From: Actinoplanes sp. NBC_00393
GTDB lineage: Bacteria > Actinomycetota > Actinomycetes > Mycobacteriales > Micromonosporaceae
DNA length: 64,000 nt
Direction of reading: 5' to 3'
Assembly (NCBI RefSeq): GCF_036053395.1
Contig: NZ_CP107942.1
Coordinates: forward strand, 2,818,501 to 2,882,500
Translations under genes and position numbers: made by a program
Notes under the pieces: model-generated
Database searches by the model: none
Told to the model about the DNA's origin: nothing
What the model saw: the letters and a program-made list of their open reading frames with translations, nothing else
In this document: positions 34,999 through 42,840 of the stretch, in pieces
Layout: each line of letters starts with the position of its first letter
Numbering within the stretch: the first letter of the stretch is position 1

Positions 34999-35964
34999 AT
35001 GGACCACGCCGCAGACTGGACCCTCAACGATCAGACCGGCCGCACCTTCGTCGTCACCGGCGCCAGCAGCGGCCTCGGTCTCGCGATCACCCGCCACCTC
35101 GCCGCACACGGCGGCCGAGTGATCATGGCGGTCCGCGACATCGCGAAAGGCCGGCAGGCCCGCGACCAGCTGATCGCCGACCACCCGGCAGCCGACCTCC
35201 AGATCCGCCATCTGGACCTGCTCGACCTCGACACCGTGCACGCGTTCGGCGAGGGCCTGCGCGCCGACGCCGTCACCGTCGACGCGCTGATCAACAACGG
35301 CGGCATCGGCAACGTGCCGCGCCGGCTCAGCGCGCAAGGCGTCGAGAGCCAGCTGGCCACCAACCACCTCGGCCACTTCGCCCTCACCGCGCTACTGCTC
35401 GAGCGGTTGAACGCGGGCCGCAACCCGGTCGTGGTCACGGTCGGCTCCGGCCTCTACCGCATCGGCCGCCTCGACCCCGACGACCTCGCCGCCGAACGCG
35501 GCTACTCACCCGGCCGCGCCTACGCCCGGTCCAAACTCGCCAACGTGCTGTTCGCCCTGGAACTCGACCGCCGGCTACGCGCGACCGGATCGCCCGTACG
35601 CAGCCTGCTCGCCCATCCCGGCATGGCCAAGACCCACCTCGATCGCAACGCGCCGCTGCTGGACCGCGCCGTCGGCACACTGCTGGGCCTCGCCCTGCGC
35701 CGGCCCATCGACGAGGCCGTGACCCCGATTCTCTACGCCGCCACCGAAACCGCCGCCCCCACCGGCCGCCACATCGGCCCCGGCCGGCCTTTCGGCCCTG
35801 CTCGGCCCACCTTCGAAAAGCTCTCCGGCCCGGCGACCAATCCCGACCTCGCGCGGCAACTGTGGTCACGCTCCGAGGCAATCACCGGCCTCACCGTCTT
35901 GCCGACAGCGATGAGTCTGCGCGGCGGATCCGGTCTACACCCGCATGACCCGAATCATCGCTGA
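34999..35964 (+). CDS. Short-chain dehydrogenase/reductase
   Basis: 321 residues. TGASSGLG nucleotide motif at 21-28, catalytic YARSK and Ser in TVGSGLYR. The structural NNAG is NNGG here. C-terminal layout is of the retinol-dehydrogenase-like SDR group, the same type as the enzyme at 6266-7174. Regulated by the divergent TetR through two operators. Its 3' end overlaps the start of the broken dihydrofolate-reductase-family gene by 20 bp. Substrate unknown. Confidence 0.9.
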   Translation: MDHAADWTLNDQTGRTFVVTGASSGLGLAITRHLAAHGGRVIMAVRDIAKGRQARDQLIADHPAADLQIRHLDLLDLDTVHAFGEGLRADAVTVDALINNGGIGNVPRRLSAQGVESQLATNHLGHFALTALLLERLNAGRNPVVVTVGSGLYRIGRLDPDDLAAERGYSPGRAYARSKLANVLFALELDRRLRATGSPVRSLLAHPGMAKTHLDRNAPLLDRAVGTLLGLALRRPIDEAVTPILYAATETAAPTGRHIGPGRPFGPARPTFEKLSGPATNPDLARQLWSRSEAITGLTVLPTAMSLRGGSGLHPHDPNHR

Positions 35965-36547
35965 CATCTCGGTCTCCCTCGACGGCTTCGTCACCGGGCC
36001 CGAACCCGGCCCGCGCAACGGCCTGGGCACCGGCGGCGAGGCCCTGCACGCCTGGGCGTTCTCCGCCGACCCCGAGGACCGCCGCGTCCTGCGCGAGGCG
36101 ACCGCCCGTTCCGGCGCCGTCGTACTCGGTCGCCGGCTTTTCGATGTGGTCGACGGCCCGCAGGGTTGGAACGACGAGACCGGCTACGGCGCCGGCGAGG
36201 TCGGAAAGCCGGCCTTCATCGTCGTGACGGGCTCGCCGCCGAAGTCGGTGCGGCTCACCGAACTCGACTGAACGTTCGTCACCACCGGCGTACCCGATGC
36301 CATCGAGGTCGCGCGTTCGCGCGCGGAGGCAGCGTCGGCTCGCGACGTGGTCCTCATGGGCGGCGGCGCCACGATCCGCGCGGCCCTCGACGCCGGCCTG
36401 GTCGACACGCTGTCGCTGCACCTCGCGCCCGTAGTCCTGGGCGCAGGCACGCCACTGTTCGCCGGCGGCGAAGTACCGCGCACGCTGGTGCGGCGGAGCG
36501 TGACCGCGACCTCGACCGCAACCCACCTGGTCTACGACGTCGCCTGA
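35945..36547 (+). pseudogene. Dihydrofolate reductase family (RibD C-terminal-like) gene split by in-frame TGA
   Basis: The N-terminal 108 residues (RIIADISVSLDGFVTGP, VVLGRRLFD, FIVVTGSPP) and the following stretch in the same frame (TFVTTGVPDAIEVARSRA, DVVLMGGGATIRAALDAGLVDTLSLHLAPVVLGAGTPLF) together make a complete RibD_C-type reductase of about 200 residues. They are separated only by a TGA at 36269-36271. This codon may be a nonsense mutation or a base-call error. Family members reduce pteridine- or flavin-like compounds with NADPH. Overlaps the SDR gene by 20 bp. Confidence 0.8.
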
Positions 36548-36733
36548 GGATGTGGATGGCCCGCCGCGGCAACATGTTGCGTGTGGCCCGCTGAACGCCG
36601 CGCGCCGCAACGTCGAGTCGAGTGTCCTGCGATCGGCCATTGCTCCGCCGGTGAGACCCACGATGCACCCGCTGGGGATGAGGTGTTGCTGCGGCGGGCG
36701 GGTGAGACTGGCCGGAGGTCGAGAGGAGGACCG

Positions 36734-36967
36734 ATGTTGTTGGTGCCGAAGCAGTTGCGGCGTTCCGGGATGACCGGCAGTGTGCCGTACTACGGTGGCC
36801 GGTTCACGCCTGCGCAGGCCTATGCGGCCTCTCATCCGTCCGGCCCGCGGCCTCGGCCGGCGATGGCGCCGGACAGGGACCCGCTACCGGCGTTGCAGGA
36901 GCTGCTCGACGCCGGGGTGATCACCGCTGAGGAGTATCGGGACCTGCGGGCGCGGGTGAACCGGTGA
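36734..36967 (+). CDS. Small SHOCT-domain protein
   Basis: 77 residues from an ATG preceded by GAGAGGAGG. The last 30 residues (DPLPALQELLDAGVITAEEYRDLRARV, in parts) form the SHOCT motif: a short amphipathic pair of helices found at C-termini of many oligomerising membrane or envelope proteins. The N-terminal half is Gly/Pro-rich and disordered. The stop overlaps the start of the next gene, suggesting one complex with the DUF6325-like protein. Confidence 0.75.
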   Translation: MLLVPKQLRRSGMTGSVPYYGGRFTPAQAYAASHPSGPRPRPAMAPDRDPLPALQELLDAGVITAEEYRDLRARVNR

Positions 36968-37431
36968 TGGGGCCGGTGCAGGTGCTCGTTGTCGGGTTCG
37001 ACCAGCCGGCGTTCTCCGGGGAGATCATCGCTGAGTTCACCCGGTTGCGGCAGGCTGGAATCGTTCGCCTGGTCGACCTGCTCCTCGTCTCGCGTGCCGA
37101 GGACGGTGCGGTCGAGACGCTGGCCGTGCCGGACGGCGCCGACGCGGGACTCGGCGGTGTGGCGGCTGCGCTCCTCGGACAGTCGGAAGGTGAGGACGCG
37201 AACGGCGTACGCGATGCTGGTGATTCTGTGTGGTCCCTGGCCGATGCCGTGCCGCCGGGGTCCGTGGCGGCGGTCGCCCTGATCGAGCACCTTTGGGCCG
37301 GGCCCCTGACTGCGGCGATCCGGAAGGCGGGTGGCGCCCCGCTGGAGGAGACCTGGCTGGCGCCCGACGACCTTGCGGTGCTTGAGCGTCTCGACGAGCA
37401 GGGACAGCGGTCACGACCGTCTACTGGGTAG
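36967..37431 (+). CDS. DUF6325-like (DUF1269-related) protein
   Basis: 154 residues. The pattern GPVQVLVVGFDQPAFSGEI..., IVRLVDLLLVSRAEDG, VAAVALIEHLWAGPL and a C-terminal acidic helix (APDDLAVLERLDEQ) fits the actinobacterial family I know as DUF6325. The family name is from memory. Usually paired with a SHOCT protein as here, with ATG/TGA overlap (TGATG). Function unknown; perhaps a stress-related membrane-proximal protein. Confidence 0.7.
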   Translation: MGPVQVLVVGFDQPAFSGEIIAEFTRLRQAGIVRLVDLLLVSRAEDGAVETLAVPDGADAGLGGVAAALLGQSEGEDANGVRDAGDSVWSLADAVPPGSVAAVALIEHLWAGPLTAAIRKAGGAPLEETWLAPDDLAVLERLDEQGQRSRPSTG

Positions 37432-37442
37432 AGTCGATCCCT

Positions 37443-37622
37443 GTGAAGCGCTACAGTGCCTCGCCTTGGACTCCCTTCGTTGCTGGAGCCGTCTCGGCTC
37501 TCGCCACCCGTCTGATCACTGACTCGGTGGTGGTTTCACTGCTCGTGGCCGTCGTGGTCGGGCTGGCCATCGCCGGCATCGTGGCGGCACTGGGGCGTCG
37601 CGGCGCGCGCGAAGACGCCTAG
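37443..37622 (+). CDS. Hypothetical single-pass membrane protein, 59 aa
   Basis: A short gene starting GTG at 37443, 11 bp after the DUF6325-like stop, ending TAG. It has two hydrophobic stretches: FVAGAVSALATRLI and a long VVVSLLVAVVVGLAIAGIVAAL helix, followed by a basic tail (GRRGAR). Position and spacing suggest it belongs to the SHOCT/DUF6325 operon. No family recognised. Confidence 0.6.
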   Translation: MKRYSASPWTPFVAGAVSALATRLITDSVVVSLLVAVVVGLAIAGIVAALGRRGAREDA

Positions 37623-37641
37623 TACGGTCCGCATTCGCCGC

Positions 37642-38373
37642 GTGGTCAACGTCATTGCGCAGCGTCCGGCAAGTCGAACCGTGATGATCGCCGTGGTGGC
37701 GGTTGTGCTCGGGGTGCTGGCGTTCGCGGCGGACGGCGTCGACGGTGTTGCCGGGCCGGTCATGATCGCGGTGGTCAGCAGTGGGGTCGCCTGGGGTTCA
37801 GCGGCGTTGCTGGCCGGACGGGCGGCTCCGGACCGGCGCAGCGCGATGACGGGTGCGACCGTGCTGCTGGTTTCGGCCACCCTTGTCTACTACCTGCTGA
37901 TTCTCGCGGTCAGCCGCCGTTGGAGCGGCGGCACGCTGGTCGACGGGTCGTCGGCCGATTGGTACGGGCTGCGTTCGCTGGCGGTCATGACCACGGCCTG
38001 GCTGCTGGTGTCGGTGGTCGCGGGACCGTCATTGGGCCTGCTGGGCCACATGACGCGCACTGCGCGACTGCCGAGCGCCGCGCTGGCCGCAGGTGCCGGC
38101 TGCGGGCTGCTGTCCGGCCAGGGCTGGCAGGAGATTCCACCGCCACCCTGGCTGCTCTGGGAGATTGACGGACCGGACGCCGGCATCGTGCGCGGATTCG
38201 TCGCGGCGGAACTGGTCGAGGTGATCGTTCCGCTCGCCGTGCTCGCGTGGTTGGCCGGCGCTCGACGCCTCTGGCGCGCGTGGCACCTCATGCTCCTCGC
38301 GTTGGTGGTTACCGCGACGCTGAGCGCGCTGCTGTGGGACCTGCTCCGTACGGCCGCGAACCATCTCGGCTGA
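37642..38373 (+). CDS. Multi-pass membrane protein, unknown function
   Basis: 243 residues from a GTG. About seven hydrophobic helices (e.g. VMIAVVAVVLGVLAFA, ATVLLVSATLVYYLLIL, LLVSVVAGPSLGLLGHM, VIVPLAVLAWLAGARRL). The topology and the YYLLILAV...W(Y/L)...GP-x-LG-x-LG pattern recall the DUF6518-type proteins of actinobacteria, which I cannot confirm. Follows the 59-aa gene by 19 bp. Confidence 0.65.
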   Translation: MVNVIAQRPASRTVMIAVVAVVLGVLAFAADGVDGVAGPVMIAVVSSGVAWGSAALLAGRAAPDRRSAMTGATVLLVSATLVYYLLILAVSRRWSGGTLVDGSSADWYGLRSLAVMTTAWLLVSVVAGPSLGLLGHMTRTARLPSAALAAGAGCGLLSGQGWQEIPPPPWLLWEIDGPDAGIVRGFVAAELVEVIVPLAVLAWLAGARRLWRAWHLMLLALVVTATLSALLWDLLRTAANHLG

Positions 38374-38484
38374 GCGGGGCACGGCGTACGTCCACTGCCG
38401 CGAAACCGCCGGAACGACCCCGGACTAACATGAGCGGCGCCGCAACGTGTGCTCGTTCACTCGAGAAATCTGGAGCGCGCCACC

Positions 38485-38976
38485 ATGAAGTACACCGTCT
38501 CGATCGAGATCGCCCTGCCGCGGGAGAGGGTTGCCCAGCTGCTGGCAGACCCGGCACATATGCCGAAATGGCTGCGGGGCCTGGTGCTGCACGAGCCGAT
38601 CAGCGGCGCACACGGACATGTCGGCACCACGTCGCGGGTCGTGATGCAGATGGGTAAGCAGAGGATGGAGGCCACCGAAACCATCACGCGCCGGGAACCG
38701 GAGGACCTGACCGAGATCCCGGAGGACACGGTCGTTCATTTCGAGCGCGAGATCGTCGGCGCCGGCATGTGGAACGCCGCGCGGGAGCGGCTGACCGAAG
38801 CCGGCCCGCAGAGGACGCTCTGGCAGAGCGAAAATGAGTACCGGTTCAGCAGCCTGTTGATGCGGCTGGTGGCGCTCGTGATGCCGGGCGCCTTCCGCAA
38901 GCAGTCACTGCAGCACATGCAGGATTTCAAGGCATTCGCCGAGCAGGGACAGGACGTCCGCAACGTAGCGGGCTGA
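38485..38976 (+). CDS. SRPBCC (START-like) family protein
   Basis: 163 residues from the ATG at 38485 with CTGGAGCG upstream. The opening (YTVSIEIALPRERVAQLLADPAHMPKWLRGL, in parts) and the later beta strands (TLWQSENEYRFSSLLMRLVALVMPGAFRKQS) fit the polyketide-cyclase/START-like helix-grip fold that holds hydrophobic ligands. Usually involved in lipid or polyketide handling, or as an orphan ligand-binding protein. A hairpin with outer arms CTGAG/CTCAG follows the stop. Confidence 0.8.
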   Translation: MKYTVSIEIALPRERVAQLLADPAHMPKWLRGLVLHEPISGAHGHVGTTSRVVMQMGKQRMEATETITRREPEDLTEIPEDTVVHFEREIVGAGMWNAARERLTEAGPQRTLWQSENEYRFSSLLMRLVALVMPGAFRKQSLQHMQDFKAFAEQGQDVRNVAG

Positions 38977-39111
38977 GGAGGGCCCGGCCGCTGTGCCGGC
39001 TCAGTCTGCTACCTCTCCTGCTCCGATCATCCGGGACTTCGCTGGACGGCGGTCCGGGTGGTCGTCGGTCCAGGCGACTCAGCCAGCAGGGCGCTGAGTA
39101 ACCTCGTCGAC

Positions 39112-39396
39112 GTGTCGGACAAGGCGGAGCGGCGGGCGGCGCGTGCAGTGGTCGCGGAGTATCACGAGGCCGAGCTGCGGGCGCTCGTCGCCCAGGTCGG
39201 TGAGGCTATCGATCGTCACCGGGCCGGCGAGCTTGATGCCTTCGACGTCGATCGCGTCCTGTTCCAGTATTCGCGCGCGGCGAAGGAGCTGTGGAAGTTC
39301 TGCAATCTCGGCCGGGTGGAGATCGCGGCAGCGATCATCAGGGAGCGGCCGCCCAGCGATTGGTGGGAGCACGGCGCTCCGCGAGAACGGCCGTGA
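39112..39396 (+). CDS. Conserved hypothetical protein, 94 aa
   Basis: Starts at a GTG (VSDKAERRAARAVVAEYHEAELRALV). Strongly helical, acidic/basic, with a conserved-looking tail FNCLG-like segment (LWKFCNLGRVEIAAAI) and PSDWWEHGAP. Similar short helical proteins occur in actinobacteria without assigned function. Ends 4 bp before the convergent HAD stop. Confidence 0.6.
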   Translation: MSDKAERRAARAVVAEYHEAELRALVAQVGEAIDRHRAGELDAFDVDRVLFQYSRAAKELWKFCNLGRVEIAAAIIRERPPSDWWEHGAPRERP

Positions 39397-39400
39397 CCAC

Positions 39401-40060
39401 CTACCGTGATCTGGAACCGGCCGGTAGCACCCGGCCGATGGCGGAGGCGACGTCGCCGGCGACATGGGTAGGCCGGTAGGCATCCTGGGTCCAGGCTCTT
39501 CCGTTGGCGATCCAGACGCTGCGAAGCCCCAGTGCTACGGCGCCGGCGATGTCCGCGTGCGGCGAGTCACCGATGACGCAGGCACCGTCGAGGAGACCAT
39601 CGGCGATGTCAGCGGCCGCCCGGAAGATCTCCGGTGCGGGCTTCTTGTGGCCGACGACCTCCGATACTGCCCAGCCTTCAACAAGCTGATCGAGACCGGC
39701 GTTCCGGATCTTCGTCTCCTGCTGCTCTCTTCGGCCGTTGGTCACGATCACGCACGTCCAACCGTTCTCGCGAGCCCTCAAGAGGGCGTTACGAATGGCA
39801 TCGGGCAGAACGACATGCTCGGCGCCGCCGCTGTCCAGGAGGTCGCCGACCGCAGCGGCCGGCACTGTACGTCCGTACCGGTTGACCAGGGCGGAGGCGA
39901 CTGCGTCGCGTGCGGTGTAGCCGCTCGCGTCCACACTCATCACCCAGGCCACGTCGATGGCCGGAAGTCCGTGGTCGGCGAGGAAGGCGACGACAGCGCC
40001 ACGGAAAGCCGCATCGCGATCGATCAGCGTGTTGTCCAGATCGATCAACAACAACGGCAT
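39401..40060 (-). CDS. HAD family hydrolase
   Basis: 219 residues. Motif I DLDNT (nucleophile Asp6 and acid Asp8), motif II Thr in VIVTNG, motif III Lys in GHKKPAPEIF, motif IV GDSPHADIAGA. The helical cap between I and II places it in the Had_2/IA subfamily with phosphoglycolate/pyrimidine phosphatases. Cytosolic phosphatase of unknown substrate. Confidence 0.9.
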   Translation of the reverse strand: MPLLLIDLDNTLIDRDAAFRGAVVAFLADHGLPAIDVAWVMSVDASGYTARDAVASALVNRYGRTVPAAAVGDLLDSGGAEHVVLPDAIRNALLRARENGWTCVIVTNGRREQQETKIRNAGLDQLVEGWAVSEVVGHKKPAPEIFRAAADIADGLLDGACVIGDSPHADIAGAVALGLRSVWIANGRAWTQDAYRPTHVAGDVASAIGRVLPAGSRSR

Positions 40061-40161
40061 GAACGCAGTAGATCATGGGGGTGCATTGCTCACGCTGCGC
40101 GGCTCCGGCGGTGGTGCGGAGCGCCGACATCAGAAGATCACCTGGGACCTACACTTCCGCC

Positions 40162-40350
40162 GTGAACACGAAATCCAGACCCGGTGTCGTGGGAACCTTC
40201 CTCGCGCTCCTTGGTGTCATCTGTCTGCTGGTTGCCCAATTCACCGACGCTCCCGGCGGGGATTGGCAGTTCTGGGGCCTCGTGATGCTGTTCGGTGGCT
40301 TGCTGCTGAGAATCGAGGGTGCGATCCGCGACCGAGAGTCGCCGCAGTAG
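40162..40350 (+). CDS. Small two-helix membrane protein, 62 aa
   Basis: GTG start at 40162 (VNTKSRPGVVGTFLALLGVICLLVAQF). Two hydrophobic helices (GTFLALLGVICLLVAQF and FWGLVMLFGGLLLRI) with a short periplasmic turn (TDAPGGDWQ) and basic C-terminus. No family recognised. Confidence 0.6.
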   Translation: MNTKSRPGVVGTFLALLGVICLLVAQFTDAPGGDWQFWGLVMLFGGLLLRIEGAIRDRESPQ

Positions 40351-40438
40351 CCCGCAAGCCGAGGGCTGAGCGCCCTGCTGGCGGACGTCATCTACTCTCT
40401 TGCTCGCCGCACTGACGATCTTGAGGGATGGGTACACG

Positions 40439-40846
40439 ATGCTGAGACGCTGGCCGACAGTGACCGTGATGGCGGCGATCGTCGCTCTGAGCGGATGCAC
40501 GGTCAACGTGAACGTGCCGGGAGAGGGCGCGGCGGCGCCCACGTCCCGGCCGACAACCGCGCAGCCCACGACCACGACCGCGGTGACGTACGCCTTCGTG
40601 AGCGTGGTCCGCGAGCAGCTGCCGGACCTCGGCAGCGGCCGCGGCGACGATGAGATCCAGGCCATGGCCGACGTCATCTGCAATGCGCTGGCCAAGGACG
40701 CGAAGAGCGAGGACGTCGTCGACGCGACCCGTTCGATGGGTTCGCGCGACGGGGTGCCGATCGACCACGCGACCGCGAACGAGGTGATCAAGCTGGCCAT
40801 CGACACGTCGTGCCCGGGCCAGGCGCCGCGGGTCACCGAGTTCTAG
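40439..40846 (+). CDS. DUF732-like lipoprotein
   Basis: 135 residues from the ATG at 40439. Lipobox VALSGC at about 18-23 followed by a Thr/Pro-rich linker, then a small helical domain with a pair of cysteines (ADVICNAL and IDTSCPG) in the spacing of DUF732, a mycobacterial/actinobacterial secreted domain of unknown role. Probably membrane-anchored outside the cell. Confidence 0.7.
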   Translation: MLRRWPTVTVMAAIVALSGCTVNVNVPGEGAAAPTSRPTTAQPTTTTAVTYAFVSVVREQLPDLGSGRGDDEIQAMADVICNALAKDAKSEDVVDATRSMGSRDGVPIDHATANEVIKLAIDTSCPGQAPRVTEF

Positions 40847-41008
40847 CCACGAAGGCGGTGGCACCCGCGGCCAGTAGGCTCTCTCGCTTCGCGGTGTGCC
40901 GGGTGACGGCGAACCAGCGCTGATACCAAATGATGACGTGGGCCTCCATCCGATGGCGGACGGCAAGCACAGCGATGCCGGAAACCATGTGGACAGGAGG
41001 TGGACGTC

Positions 41009-41203
41009 ATGACCGCGAAGAAGCAGTCGGACGGGCGCTGGGCGCCCTGGTGGATCTATGTGGTGATCATCGTGGGTTCGAACTACGTCAAGCAGTACTT
41101 CGTGCAGGACTGGCCGGTGGCGATCAATGCGGCGATCACGCTCGTACTGATCGGCCTGTTGTTCGTCGGTATCACCGCCGTGTATCGCGGCCTGCGGTCG
41201 TAG
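41009..41203 (+). CDS. Small membrane protein, 64 aa
   Basis: ATG at 41009 with a perfect AGGAGG eight bases upstream, so translation is likely strong. Two hydrophobic helices (WWIYVVIIVGSNYV and AAITLVLIGLLFVGITAVY). Ends 1 bp from the convergent sigma-factor stop. Function unknown. Confidence 0.65.
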   Translation: MTAKKQSDGRWAPWWIYVVIIVGSNYVKQYFVQDWPVAINAAITLVLIGLLFVGITAVYRGLRS

Positions 41204-41204
41204 C

Positions 41205-42431
41205 TCAGGCCAGTGTGGCTGCCTTGCGCAGCAGCACGGAACGTTCCCGCTCGTTCAAACAGAGCCGGGCCGCCAGCTCGAGCTCGGCTTGCGCCTCCGG
41301 GCGGCGGCCGAGCCGGGTCAGCAGTTCGCCGCGTACGGTCGGGACCAGGTGCGAACCCGGCAGCCGGTTCGAGGCGATCAGCTCGTCCACGATGGCCAGC
41401 GCCGGCGCCGGGCCGGCTGCCATGGCCACGGCGACGGCGCGGTTGAGCTCGACCACCGGTGAGGGCGCGACCCGGCCGAGCGCCTCGTAGAGCAGCACGA
41501 TCCGGTCCCAGTCGGTCGCCTCGACCGAGGGCGCCGACGCGTGGGTGGCGGCGATCGCGGCCTGCAGGCCGTAGGGGCCGAGGCCGCGCGCCGACGCCTT
41601 GCCCAGCGCGGCCAGCCCGCGGCGGATCGCCGAGACGTCCCAGCGCCGGCGGTCCTGGTCCTCGAGCAGGATCGGCGATCCGTCCGGGGCGGTCCGCGCC
41701 GGGAAGCGGGCGGCGGTCAGCTCGCAGAGGGCGAGCAGGCCGTGCACCTCCGGCTCGCCGGGTTGCAGGGCGGCCAGCGTACGGGCCAGCCGGATCCCTT
41801 CGTAGGCGACGCCGGGACGCAGCAGCCGGTCGCCTGACGTGGCGGTCGAACCCTCGGTGAAGATCACGTAGATGACGCTGAGCACGCCGCCCAGCCGCTC
41901 GCGGCGCTCGCCGGCCGGGGGCAGTTCGAACGGCACTCCGGCCGCCGCGATGGTCTTCTTGCCGCGGGTGATGCGGGCCTGCACGGTCGGCACCGGTACG
42001 AGGAACGCGCGCGCGATCTCCTCGCTGGACAGTCCGGCGACGACGCGCAGCGTCAGCGCCACCCGCGCCTCGGGGGAGAGGACCGGGTGACAGCTGATGA
42101 ACATCAGCGCCAGCACGTCGTCGTCGATCCGGTCGGGGTCGAAGTGTTCGGCGGCCGGGGAAGGGCTGGAGAACGAGGCCGCCAGCAGGGCGTACCGGTC
42201 CTGCAGGGCGGCCCGGCGGCGGATCGTGTCGATCGCCCGCCGCCGGGCCGTGGCCATCAGCCAGCCTGCCGGATTCGCCGGAGCGGCGTGCGGCCACGAC
42301 TCCAGCGCCTCGGCCACCGCCTCCTGGGCCGCGTCCTCGGCCAGCCCGAAGTCGCCGGTGAACCGGGTCAGCGCGGCGACGATCCGCGCCGACTCGATCC
42401 GCCAGACCGCCTCGATGCCGGGCGTACCCAT
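41205..42431 (-). CDS. ECF sigma factor, ECF42-like, with C-terminal TPR-like extension
   Basis: 408 residues. Sigma region 2 (ALTRFTGDFGLAEDAAQEAVAEALESWP, in parts) and region 4 (LSSEEIARAFLVPVPTVQARITRGKKTI) are followed by a long helical domain (LLALCELTAARF, RAVAVAMAAGPAPALAIVDEL) typical of ECF42. Members of ECF42 are encoded with YCII/DGPF proteins and need the C-terminal domain for activity; here the YCII gene overlaps by 1 base. No anti-sigma factor is visible. Confidence 0.88.
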   Translation of the reverse strand: MGTPGIEAVWRIESARIVAALTRFTGDFGLAEDAAQEAVAEALESWPHAAPANPAGWLMATARRRAIDTIRRRAALQDRYALLAASFSSPSPAAEHFDPDRIDDDVLALMFISCHPVLSPEARVALTLRVVAGLSSEEIARAFLVPVPTVQARITRGKKTIAAAGVPFELPPAGERRERLGGVLSVIYVIFTEGSTATSGDRLLRPGVAYEGIRLARTLAALQPGEPEVHGLLALCELTAARFPARTAPDGSPILLEDQDRRRWDVSAIRRGLAALGKASARGLGPYGLQAAIAATHASAPSVEATDWDRIVLLYEALGRVAPSPVVELNRAVAVAMAAGPAPALAIVDELIASNRLPGSHLVPTVRGELLTRLGRRPEAQAELELAARLCLNERERSVLLRKAATLA

Positions 42432-42796
42432 CAGGTCTGCGGGGTCTCGTCGCCCTCGGGCACCCGCCGGACCTCGACCTTGGCGCCGCGGGCCGCCGGG
42501 ACCCGTTTCGCCCATTCGACCGCCTCCTGCTTCGAGGCGACGTCGACCAGGAAGAAGCCGCCGAACAGCTCCTTGGTCTCCCCGTACGGGCCGTCGGTCA
42601 CCACCGGGGTCTCGCTGCTGAAGTCGACCACGACGCCCTTGCCCGGATCGTCCAGCCCTTCGGCCGCGACGTAGACGCCGGCCTTGACCATGTCGTCGAT
42701 GAACTGCCGGGTCGCGGTGATCATCTGCTCGATGTCGGCCATCATGGCCGCGTTCGACTCGTCGGTACCCCGCATGATCAGCATGTACTTGGACAC
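42431..42796 (-). CDS. YCII-related (DGPF) protein, ECF42 partner
   Basis: 121 residues from the GTG at 42794-42796 with GAGGAGGA just upstream. The YCII/DGPF fold is recognised from YMLIMRGTDES, VVVDFSSETPVVTDGPYGETKELFGGFFLVDV (DGPY motif) and SKQEAVEWAKRVP. The stop overlaps the sigma-factor start by one base (TGATG). Biochemical role unknown. It lies 44 bp after dxs and may share its transcript. Confidence 0.88.
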   Translation of the reverse strand: MSKYMLIMRGTDESNAAMMADIEQMITATRQFIDDMVKAGVYVAAEGLDDPGKGVVVDFSSETPVVTDGPYGETKELFGGFFLVDVASKQEAVEWAKRVPAARGAKVEVRRVPEGDETPQT

Positions 42797-42840
42797 TGTG
42801 TCCTCCTCGTCGGCGGGGCCGCCTCCCGGCTCCCGCACCC

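Noticed and set aside
36269..36271. TGA in the reductase gene read as selenocysteine
   Set aside because: The family has no Sec member known to me, the position is not a catalytic Cys, and no obvious stem-loop follows the codon.
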